Shown: in pieces, positions 54,431 through 64,000 of the stretch
Position numbering within the stretch: the stretch's first letter is position 1
Layout of the letters: each line of letters opens with the position of its first letter
Assembly (NCBI GenBank): GCA_015680685.1
Contig: MNCI01007732.1
Span: 2,264 to 66,263, forward strand
Length of the DNA: 64,000 nucleotides
DNA from: Gnetum montanum
Taxonomy: Eukaryota; Streptophyta; Gnetopsida; Gnetales; Gnetaceae
Direction of reading: 5' to 3'
The notes under the pieces: model-generated
Database searches by the model: none
Told to the model about the DNA's origin: nothing
Seen by the model: the letters and a program-made list of their open reading frames with translations, nothing else
Program-made: the position numbers and the translations under genes

Positions 54431-55173
54431 TTTCTCTTTTTAATTCAAACGGTGTTTATGAGATTATTACAAAGAATGATTTTATTCAGAATAATTTCAA
54501 TAAGGCTTAGAAAATGCAATTATCACTACACTTTTGAATTAAGAAAATAAAATATATCTGGATAGCTCCTCCAATTTCTCAAATTTGTATTTTTTTATGA
54601 TGTATTATTCATCAAGGTCTTCCTATTGACACTTATCTAATGATAAAAGAAAGTATCAACTAAAAAATAAACAAATAAACAACAATGGAAGGTGGTAGCT
54701 TTCCTAAATTGATCCTCTAAAACAAAAAGAAATTAATAGTGTGTGAAACAAATTTCTTGTTCAGCTTTCACTGCAAGCTTTTTTGCTTAAATGTGTACCT
54801 TAAAAGCAACACATTTAAGAATATGATATTTAACTTCTAGAGAAAGATCATAGTTATGTCCTTGTTACTATAAAATAATTACACACCAAAGCTTTCAAAT
54901 AAAATAGAGAATAAGAGGCCAAATTCACTTTTAAATACAAGGAAATGATGTAAACAAAGTAGGTTGATTATTGAGAATGATATCATTGATGCTTGGTTGA
55001 AAGTTTTTACAAATTTTAAATGTTCATTTGCAAGCATGTTGTGTAACTAGATACTATAAAATGTAAAAATGATTCTCCACTTTCATGGAAAGAATATTAA
55101 GGAGAAACAATTCCCATATGTTAAAGATGGATGCTAATGGGAAGATCTTGATGAATAAGACATGATGAAATTA
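54431..55173. other. AT-rich spacer
   Basis: No coding region or RNA gene is supported. It may hold further unrecognisable copia remains, since it lies upstream of the copia relic in that element's orientation. Confidence 0.4.
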
Positions 55174-55270
55174 TGAATTTAAAAGCTCCGAGTCATGGAT
55201 TCAATTCTAGTGGGCAATGCTCGATTATATAGTTCTAACTGAACTATATATCTTAGGGTTTACCTACATT
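55174..55270 (+). mobile_element. SINE-like copy 2, 5'-truncated
   Basis: It shares AAAAGCTCCGAGTCATGG, a box B-like GGATTCAATTC and the body ACTATATATCTTAGGGTTTA with copy 1 at 53082. The box A end is missing. Its presence 2 kb away supports a dispersed SINE family. Confidence 0.6.
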
Positions 55271-55899
55271 ACAATTATTTCAAGGTTCCAACACCCCAAG
55301 ACACCATAAAAAATACAAATTTTTGGAAATGTAGGAACTCTCCAAATATATTCTATTTTCTCATTCAAAATTATTATGATAATTATATTTTCCAAGCATT
55401 GCTAATTTTGTTAGAATAAAATTACTCTTAGTAATAATCTTTGATGTAACTTTAGAGTTAAAAAAGAAAAAACATATTAGTCATTCTTATAAAAAATATC
55501 TTCAAATGCTTGATGCAAACTATTATTGAAAACTAGAAACTACAAATTCTTATTACATCTAGGAAATCACAAAGAATATTTTGGATGATTACAATGCCTC
55601 AATATAGTTTTGAAGAAATGTGAAAATATCATTGATGTAATGCCCTAAGCAATTAGGGCTAATTTGAAAGAAAGTAATTAGTTACAATTAATAGCATAAT
55701 TTAGTTAAGTGCCATCCAAAGATTGGAAAAATAAAAAAAATATGTTCTTTATATTATATGCTTTGTTTGAATAGTATGCAAATAAGCTCTTCTTTTGATA
55801 AATTGATCCAATGACCTATCTTAATCAAGAGATGAAGAGAGGTCATTATTGCTTTAGTAATTTGAATCTTTAAATGAGTAGGAATAGCTAAGAATAAAT
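55271..55899. other. AT-rich spacer before the LINE
   Basis: No supported gene. It may include the 3' end of the LINE, which is on the minus strand, but a terminal poly(A) could not be placed. Confidence 0.35.
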
Positions 55900-56299
55900 A
55901 CTATTAAGTACTATATAACAAACCTCATCTAATAGATTGTAAATAAAAATGCTTTTTCCCTATGGTGTTCAACAAAAATTTAGCCATAACATTTTCTTTT
56001 ATAGTTATTTGAAAGAGCTTTTTGTTTAAAGGAAGATCCTATATAGCAATATTCCATGACTAAAGACATAATTTTCCTTGATTTAACCATTCATTTTGTT
56101 ATGTAACATTCATTATATCCTTAGAAGAATTAACTTTCTCCATGTAACTTAACTTCTGAGTATAAGTAATAAATTGATAAAGGGCTTTAACTTCAAGAGT
56201 AAGAAAATCTACTTCTAAAAGTAGGATATCATAAGAAGTTTGCATTTTCAATTGAAATTCACATACAAGAAACTATTTTTAAACATGTTCTAATTTTTT

Positions 56300-57722
56300 C
56301 CGACTATGTGTCAAAAGAGAAGGTTACTCATATAATAATATAGGTTGGACAAGACTATGAAAAAGTTTCCTTCTAATATCCCATGCCAAAATTTATTTCC
56401 TGATTTTATTATATCTTAGAGCAAATAGAGCTTGCATGTTGTTTAAAATCATTTGATCAATAAGGGTATTCCAACTATAATTACTGGCAAATTCAACTTC
56501 CATATAAGATTCCCATATATAAAGCCTTTTTATTCCAAGTAACAAATTGTAATTTCTATTTCTAGTACCACAAACTAGAATTTTAATCTTATCAATATTA
56601 ACTTTCATACTCGAATGATTACAATAGTCATGGAGGATTTGAAGCATATAATATAATCCTATAGATAATTTTGCAATCAACATCACATCATTTGCAAAGA
56701 GAAACATGTTCATAAATAATCTATTCATTGACATATCATGATTAGAGGCATTTTGTATCAAATCCTCCGATTCATTTATTAATATGCCAAAAAGGGTAGG
56801 TGGAAAAAGGACAGCCTTGTTTAACTCCAACTAAGCTGTTGATAAATTTTCTTTCTATAGTAAGATTATCTTCAATAAGAATGTTAACCATCTCATAGAT
56901 TCTTTTATTAACAGAAAGGAGATCTTATGGAATGTTAATGCTATTTGATCTTTTCCAAAGTTTATCTCAAGCAACAGAAGCATAAGCCTTGGAGAAATCA
57001 ATAAACCAAATAAAACTTATATGGTTGGATCTTTTTGATTTCTCTACACAATAATGCAAAGTTAATAAATGGTCTATAGTAAAATGATCTCTCCTAAAGC
57101 TTGCTAGTGATTGAGCACAAAGACCTTGCATTTCTATCCATGAACTAATTTTATTCTCAAAAATAGTACCCAAAAGCTTAGTGAAAACTAAATTGAGTAC
57201 AATCAATTTGTAATTATTAAGATATGTCCTACCTTTATTTTGTGAAAGGAAAAGTTGCTCAAATAGTATACAAAAGAGTGATCCAAACTAGTTTGAAGCC
57301 CTTTATTAAGAAGATTGCAAGCTGCTTTACATACCAATGGACCACCCCATTTAAGAAGCTCTACATATAATCCATTAACAACATCATCTTTCCTAGAAGT
57401 AATCTTTGAATTCTTGTAGAAACATCATCAAGGGATAACTCAAGAACACTAGAGTTATCTTGCATAGTAGAGGAGCCTCTTGATTAAAAAAGATCATTGA
57501 AGAAAGTTTCAGGACTAGATAAGGAAATATCCCAACCATGTTGTTGTCTATCTCATAATACATTCCAGAAGTCCATTGGATATGGGATGAGCTTATGAGC
57601 CATTCTTTCATGCCCTTCTTTAATGAACTTCCTTTATAATGATTAAACTTTCTATAATTCTTCAATATCGAAACATCAAAATGTAAAGCTATAATATCTT
57701 TATAGGCTATTAAATAGTCCAC
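56300..57722 (-). pseudogene. LINE reverse transcriptase
   Basis: The minus strand reads LGTIFENKISSWIEMQG, FRRDHFTIDHLLTLHYCVEK, then FIWFIDFSKAYASVA (catalytic Asp in FIDFSKA), GVKQGCPFPPTLFGILINE, and MFLFANDVMLIA, where the usual FADD is FAND, so the second catalytic pair is changed. It continues MKVNIDKIKILVCG. These are ordered LINE RT motifs. In active LINEs RT performs target-primed reverse transcription. Stops between 56965 and 56830 and the FAND change indicate inactivity. Confidence 0.8.
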
Positions 57723-58079
57723 ATCAAACTAAGATTTTCGATAAGTAGGCTTCTTCTTAATCTGCACTTGAGCAACTATAGATAAAATAACATTGGTAAA
57801 ATCTACTTCATTGTCATTGTTGACCAACATATTAGCTACTTTTACTTGAAAATCTTGATAAAGTTATTATATGAGACGATGAGTTCTACATATCTTGTAA
57901 TGAATATGATGAATTGAAGCAAGAATATTGAGTTTCAAATAATGATGAGAAGAGTTTGGCAGGTTTTCCCCCACTTGAAAGTTTTTCACTACATCTATAT
58001 TATCATGAGTAGATAAGAAAAGATCAAGGCAAGAGTTACCTTGTTGCCCAATAAAAGTGAAATAAGAGGATGAAGAAAA

Positions 58080-58720
58080 TTTGCTAATGTCATTAAGGAT
58101 TAAAAAATCAAAGGAATGGTCCCATTGTAAGAAATAAATACTCTTCTAATTTGTACTATGATTAATAGATGATCTTTTGTAAAATAAATAAAGCTACTAA
58201 AGTTTAATTGAGAATTCCAAACAAGCTTTTGAATTTGACATTGTTTAACATGAGAATTGAAATCCTCACAAAGAAAAATTTTACCAAGCCTAAAGAGTTC
58301 TTCAACTTCTTGACCTAGGTATTGAAAAGGAGACTCTTGTGAAATATTAGCAAAATTGTAGATAGAAGAATCCCTTTGAGCAAAATAACAAAGAGCAATA
58401 TAAGGAACCTTTGAAATACCTTGAATTTTAACTCACAAATATTGATTATTATCATCAACTTTGTGCTCCTTAATGAATTAATCCTTAGACTTCTTAATTA
58501 AACAAGCAATACCACCACCCCTTACCATGGAATGCTTGTTGTTAATAGAAATGATATGAACACTTGGAATAGATAGAATTAGAGAATTTTCTTCTTCCCA
58601 AATTTTAGCAAAAATAAATAGCTCAAGATTACTAAAGAAATCACTAGTATCTAAAGCAACAACTTTATTATCCAATGAACCTTCAACATCAACAAAACCA
58701 TATGTAATAGAAGAAAATCC
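58080..58720 (-). pseudogene. LINE endonuclease domain
   Basis: The reading MVRGGGIACLIKKSKD is followed by YLWVKIQGISKVPYIALCYF and FRLGKIFLCEDFNSHVKQ, the last matching the GDFN motif of exonuclease-endonuclease-phosphatase domains, with Gly changed to Glu. It nicks target DNA in active LINEs. It lies upstream of RT as expected, with stops in between. Confidence 0.7.
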
Positions 58721-59429
58721 CTATTTTGGAATATTTTTCCCCTCTTCGATGACTACAACATATTTATAATTCAAGTAAGCAATTTTACCTTAACATAAGC
58801 TGGTTTAACTTTCTACCATTCTTCCTGCTTTTTTGCATACTTTTTTTGATAAAGTCTTCATCAATTCAAGTGTTTTGTCCTTTCAATATACTTTCGTTAT
58901 TCCAAACCATATCTCTTTCATGCTAAACAAAAAACTTAAAAATTATGTACTAAGGTTTATCCTCCTTAGGACCATGTCTATTTACACTAATTATTAATGT
59001 AGAAGAAATGAGCATTTGTTTCATATAGAAATGTTGCATAATGTACAAAATATCCTCACCATGTTGTTCAAGAATTCCCAAAATTTGAAGATTTGGAATT
59101 TTGTCATATTTTTATTCATGTTCATGTGTTTTCTCAGTAACTACTTCTAAGCTTGGGTGAGTAGTTATTATTTTTGACTCAAGAGAATCGAACTTTTATT
59201 GTATAGTATCCATATTTATCAGAAGGTGAGTTACTTCAAAATTTAACAATGAATCTTTCAACTCTACAATTGTTGGAATTGTTTGTATCTTTTTTAGCAC
59301 AACTTCAACCATAGATTCCAATTGCATAATCCAGGATGCCCTATAGTTCAAAGTTGTAACCATGTTATTCCATTCCTCTCGAGAAACCATAAATCCTATC
59401 ATTGAAACTCTACTTCTTGTATTTTCCTA

Positions 59430-59798
59430 AACTACTTCAAATGAAATACATCACTTTCCTGGCCTTGACATACAAAATGTAGAATCCCAAATCATTTAAA
59501 CCTTGAAAGCCCAAATTAGATCTACGATTCACCAAATCACCCAAATAATTGAATCATTGAAATAGTTCAATCATTAACTTCAAATAAATTCTTAAAACCA
59601 AAAATTTATTTTTCAATAATTTTATTTATCTTTCTATTCAGACCATAGAGGCTAGAAGCCTCCTTCAATATAATTACATAAATAAGAAACTATAGTGATA
59701 CCAAATTTGGTTCAATTAGTATACAATCTAGATGAATGGGTTACCTACTAATATATCAAGCATATAAAATGCTAATACTATCTACAAAGTTTCACTAA
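59430..59798. other. Spacer between LINE and element E
   Basis: AT-rich, no gene seen. The last five bases before the LTR of E are ACTAA, one half of a possible target duplication. Confidence 0.4.
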
Positions 59799-60602
59799 TG
59801 ATAAGTGGTGAGAATTTATAATACCCAATCATACACGTGATTAGATCATAATCTATGGATTGCATGATATTATATATTAGTATATAGATAGTGAGTTTGT
59901 GATCGTTGTCCTCTTACAAGAGTTAGTGAGGATTAAATGTTATGGTTTAACTCTTAGTAAGGTATATGATCAATTAATTTTGATTAAGTATTAAATTTCT
60001 AAACTAAAATATAATGGAATAAATGTAAAGTCTATTAACTAAAAAATAATAAAAAAATTTTAACTAGCATAACAACCATAAGTATTTGATTCTAACTTAC
60101 CATACATGCCCTGGGCTAATATAACCACCATTTGGATTTTCAAGTAACTTGCTATTAAGTGAATCAAGCTAAGTCACTATTGTATTATCGAATGATTATA
60201 TTTATGCACTTGAAACTGGTCACACTTATTCAACTAGATAATTAACAAACATTGTTAATGTAAATAACATTGTAAAAGTAAATGTCATTCAAAATAAATA
60301 TAATTTATGTGATATTCTACAATGGTTATTAACAATCTTGATCTTTATTTTCACTTATGAAATGCATCTAGGTACACTTCACTTGAATAAAGATGTTGTA
60401 TAATTGCTTGCAACCACATTACAAACACTCACAAAACTATAAGAGTTTAGCTAAGGGTTGGCCTAAAAGGTTACTTTGACATAACAATGAACTTGTATTT
60501 ATAAACATGTCTAGAGCCCACTAAACTGCATCTATGACATCGTAGAGTGAGCTACGATACCACAATTATGGCATTGTAGGCATTACATATATTCAATTTT
60601 CA
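59799..60602 (-). repeat. 3' LTR of element E
   Basis: It starts TGATAAGTGGTGAG and ends CAATTTTCA. The minus-strand TATA (TTTATAAATAC) is at about 60494-60504. The layout parallels the LTRs of A and C, with much substitution. Confidence 0.75.
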
Positions 60603-60860
60603 TACCCCCTATGACTAACTAAAAAATTATCCTCAAGTTAGAACAAAATGAGGACAAGGTTGTTACAAAATTATGGGGTCATACATATGCAAAAACATAC
60701 CACATATAAAAAATGACTACTAACTACTCTAAGTGTTATATCTTAGTTTGAGTGAGTTATAAAAATATCATGTGAAACATGATTGGATAACATGGATAAC
60801 AACATAAGATAAGAAATGAATTGAGCATGATGAAGTTTTTAGAATTGTCGATGCAGGTCT

Positions 60861-63475
60861 TTATGTGGCCCTTGATGATGGTAACTCTTATTGCATCGAT
60901 GGTTCCAAAGGCTACTTTCCCAATGCTATTAACTTTCTCATGTGAGAATGATTTAGTAAAGCTTTCAATTTTCCTCTTCTATCATGGGATCATTAACTAT
61001 CCATGCCAAATCTATAGGATTTGATGTTATGAGCACTTTCCAAGGACACAAAATATGAGAACAATTTATTGGCCTTCACATACTATGCTACAAATTGATT
61101 CCTCTAATCTCAAAATTTTTAGCCAATTTTTGAAGATATTGAAAGTCATTCATTCTATTGACCAAGTTTGTTGCCACATCCTTCTTGTCATGGTAATTAG
61201 CCTTTATCACTTGGAGTTTTGAGTTAGCAGCATGTAGTTTTGTTGCCCTTTCTTCCTATATGTGAACTCTTTTTGATACAATGAGTACATGGTTGCTAGT
61301 TGCTCCTTAAACTTATTCCTAGGTATTTCTACTATTAACATGGCCCAGTTGGCTTATCTTATGTTAGCCAACTTCATGTATTTTATTAGGTCTTCTATCT
61401 ACGGATTGGTGATTTTTAATTCTACTTGATGAACCAACATAAAACTAGCTAAGATAGGCTACTACTTTGGTAGTGGTTGCATAGCTTAATTGATGTGAGA
61501 TTTTGCCATCTATATCTTTTTTTTATTAATTTGCATATGCATTTCCACTTGGTTTATAAAATGCTCCTTCAACTTTTCATGCTTTTTAGCCTTATTTAGT
61601 CATACACTAATTTCAATTGTAAACTTCTACCAAATGGTGTGAACTTCTTCCATTAATAAGGTTTGATTACCTTGTGCTAATTATCTGATTTCAAGATTAA
61701 CTTTGGCAATTTGTTCTCTTAGTTGCTTTAAGGTTTCCTCTAGTTGATTCTTCTTCTTTTCAACATTTGTTAATCTCTTATTTTTTGTAGTAAGTTTTTT
61801 ATTCTCCTCCTCCAATGTAGTGATTGCTTTGGCATAGGTGTATGTCTAGGCATCTATAATGGATGCATCCCATGTTACCTTTTCTCTCTTCATTTCTAAT
61901 TATTGTTTCTGAGCCATTAATTTGTTCACCTACTCTATTTTCAATTATACTAAATGCTCTAGTTGTACATAACTAACAAATTTTTTTTTCTACATTATAA
62001 CTTGGATTAACTCATTTTGAAGTTTCGAGATCTCCAACTTAATTTGTTATAGCCTTGTTTCTACTATTATCAACTTACCTTTTGTAGAAATTATCTCAAA
62101 TTACATCACAATGATATCCTCAAGGATGTCACAAAGATGTTCTATTTGTGTTAATTTATATAGTATATTCTCATGTTGTTATGCTATCATAGCCTCTTTT
62201 CCTTTGTATTTTCTAGAAGTTCCAACCCTTGCTTAAGTGTCTTTACTTCATGTGAAGTTAGTGGTCAATATAACAAAGATATTCAATGCATCTTTAATTT
62301 CATTGACGAATAGTTCAACAGCTTCATATTTGTCCATATGCTAAATTACCACTATAGTGGCCTATTAATATCATAAGTTGGTTTGGATTTTCTTTGACTT
62401 AGAACATGCTTGGTACTTCCCTTGTTTCCCAAGTCATATTTTTAGCTAACTATTGCAAATGACTTATAGTAGGCTTGTCATCTCTTTATTCTGTTGTTGG
62501 TGGAAAAGCACTAGGTCTTACTTGGTCATCTCTTATGACTAGTATGTCGCCCATCGATGTTGATTAAATTGTGGCCTTTGTGCCTAGTATTTTTCTACCT
62601 AATCATTTTTTGTTGACACAAGCTTGGAAATTTCTACATATGATGCATTTAGTGCATTCCTTGGTGTATTATTTGTGTATCCCAAAATACTACTTGTAAT
62701 CAAGCAAGAAAATGGAAGTGGGGGCTACTTTGACTTCTTTTCCTGGAACCTTCTTTGTATTTATAGGAAAAGCAAATGGGCAATATTTGCATGATATTTT
62801 CCATCAAAATAGCACTTTTTGTAGCAACATAAGTGGATATCATATTTAGCCTTTTTGTGGAATATATATGATAGGTGAAAATCTTCAAATAGATATTTTT
62901 TGTAGTGGTCATCTCATTGTATTCTTTATCTTTAGTTTCATAGGCACTCTTCAACCAAAGATTCCTAACATCTGTATTTGATCTTATGAAGATTTGCGTA
63001 ATTATAGCAACAACATTTGGCAAATTTAATTCTTTAGATATGGATTCCACTAAATGTGGAATTGTGATTCCTTTTATCTCAATAGTAGCATCATCCTATT
63101 TATTATGTCAAAATTGGTATGTTTCACCTAAGTATTAGTTAGCATTTGTAGAAATTACTAGCCAAAATGATAATAATTAAAGTTATTCTCTAACTTCTAC
63201 TAGTGAAAACTCTAAGAATGGCCCAAAATTTAATTCCATGACTATGTATATCATGGATTTTTTGCTAATAGCATGAACAAAATGTTCTTAGAGGATGAGT
63301 TGCTTGCCAAGTTTAAGAGCTAGCAGTAATTTTGCAACTTTTGCGTAGCCTAATTAGCCTATTTGAGGTGTAGGTTACTAAATGAAGAAGGATTGTTTCT
63401 CTTCTTTCTCTACCTATGATGGGTTTTCTCCTCTACCTCTACCTCTTTGTCCTCTTATTTCCTTTTTGCATATGT
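60861..63475 (-). pseudogene. ORF2 of element E
   Basis: The minus-strand reading begins near 63470 (a basic KEIRGQRGRGRG-type start), then ELNFGPFLEFS, as in ORF2 of C. The plant-transposon-protein-like domain is best preserved in 63050-62700 (TDVRNLWLKSAYETKDKEYN, NIYLKIFTYHIYSTKRLNMI). A coiled-coil-rich region follows to a terminus PSSRAT with TAA at 60861-60863, matching the PPPxGT end in B and C. Many stops. Confidence 0.65.
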
Positions 63476-63584
63476 TATACCCACTTTTTGATATTTTTCC
63501 TTACTGGAATGAGTGGGATCTCAATATTTCACATCAAACTAGAGCATCAAAAAGCTCCTAAAAGCTGAGAACTACCCCTCATAG

Positions 63585-63825
63585 GCAATGTTCATACAAA
63601 TTAAATGCTCCTATGCTAGAAGAACTAAAGAAGTAACTTGCAAGTCTTGTTAAAAAAGGGTTATATCATATCCTTCAAATCTCCATATGGAGCCCCAATA
63701 TTATTGCAAATAAAGAGAATGGAATGATGAAGCTATGTTTTAACTCCAAACTACTAAAAAGTTTCATCATTCAGAATAGGTATTTAGTGCCTTTGGCATC
63801 AAACCTATTCAATTATCTCATTGAG
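63585..63825 (+). pseudogene. Chromovirus-type gypsy RT fragment
   Basis: The plus-strand reading has MLEELKK, stop, LASLVKKGLYHILQISIWSP, GMMKLCFNSKLLKSF and NRYLVPLASNLFNYL, the fingers part of RT in Tekay/Del-like chromoviruses (the SPWGAPV, MRLCIDYR and NRYPLPRIDDLFD blocks). It is cut by the LTR at 63826. Its strand is opposite to element E, so it is a separate element. Confidence 0.7.
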
Positions 63826-64000
63826 TGATGAGTAGTTGGTACCCCCTACACCCAACCATACGAATCACAAGCATTACATTAGCGATCTAGTTGAATTTTG
63901 TGGACTTAGCCCCTAAATGCACTAATAGGTATTGACTTTAACGATGTGATTGTTGTCTTCTTGGCTTCATTTGTGTAAGCACAAGTGTATGATGAAGTGT
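63826..64000 (-). repeat. LTR start of element F, truncated by window edge
   Basis: TGATGAGTAGTTGGTACCCC and the following ACACCCAACCATACGAATCA resemble the LTR starts of A and C (+ strand view). It interrupts the chromovirus RT fragment. The preceding five bases are TTGAG. The rest lies outside the window. Confidence 0.65.

Larger units (their letters stand above)
55900..59420 (-). mobile_element. LINE-type non-LTR retrotransposon, degraded
   Basis: In minus order it carries a possible ORF1-like remnant (59402-59196), an apurinic-type endonuclease (58700-58100) and RT (57722-56300). Domain order and motifs are those of a LINE. The 5' and 3' ends were not located, so the limits given are approximate. 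Stops and frame changes are frequent. Confidence 0.75.
59799..63475 (-). mobile_element. Gypsy element E (A/B/C group), partial
   Basis: E has its 3' LTR at 59799-60602 (minus orientation), followed inward by the polypurine tract complement TACCCCCTATGACTAA and a long degenerate ORF2. It belongs to the A/B/C group by LTR start (TGATAAGTGGTGAGA), polypurine tract (TTAGTCATAGGGGGTA) and ORF2. Its gag end and 5' LTR are not in the window: from about 63480 the sequence changes to a chromovirus-type RT on the plus strand. Composition is more AT-rich than A-C. Confidence 0.75.

Overview
This window is non-genic plant DNA of the kind found in large, repeat-rich plant nuclear genomes. I see no intact host gene, no rRNA and no true tRNA gene. 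Almost everything readable is a decayed transposable element, many nested inside one another. Plant affiliation is supported by tRNA-Asp-type primer binding sites in Ty3/gypsy LTR elements, an Athila/Tat-like pol, a hAT transposase of the DUF659 type with introns, a Ulp1-protease transposon gene, and TTTAGGG-like tracts. The species cannot be named from this sequence. The LINE carries a GVKQGCP-type RT motif, unlike the usual angiosperm L1 signature, which weakly hints at a non-model lineage.

Layout. (1) 1-17521: a hAT transposase gene on + with readable introns. An LTR fragment abuts its left end (1-188). A gypsy element A (689-15520, minus, TSD AATAT) sits in one of its introns. A is itself split by a related element B (1861-10289, plus, TSD CTCTG/CTTTG). 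(2) 17522-18737 and 40293-41400: AT-rich flanks, possibly an old LTR. (3) 18738-40292: gypsy element C (minus, about 21.5 kb) with gag, protease, RT, RNase H, integrase and a 3' ORF called ORF2 here. A second LTR element D (27146-35123, minus) is inserted inside its RT domain. (4) 41400-51180: a broken Ulp1-like protease gene, followed by two satellite arrays sharing monomers in opposite orientation. (5) 51180-59798: AT-rich DNA with a copia relic, two SINE-like copies and a LINE. (6) 59799-64000: a fourth member of the A/B/C group (E), a chromovirus-type RT fragment, and the start of another LTR (F).

How the parts relate. A, B, C and E form one superfamily. They share the LTR terminus TGATGA...TCATCA, a tRNA-Asp PBS (seen in A, B and C), a 3' GGGGGTA polypurine tract, and ORF2 with a domain resembling the Pfam 'putative plant transposon protein' family and a long charged C-terminal half. 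C keeps pol. A and B have lost it but keep gag and ORF2, so they look like non-autonomous derivatives. The most interesting pattern is upstream of ORF2 in B and C. Each has a TATA box with upstream motifs matching that element's own LTR, then a second copy of its own polypurine-tract core, then a splice-acceptor-like sequence directly before the ORF2 ATG. This suggests that ORF2 has its own expression and replication module. That is an inference from two elements and needs a family alignment.

The three single N positions (10036, 26030, 31900) lie at an apparent deletion or at exact local duplications and look like assembly joins.
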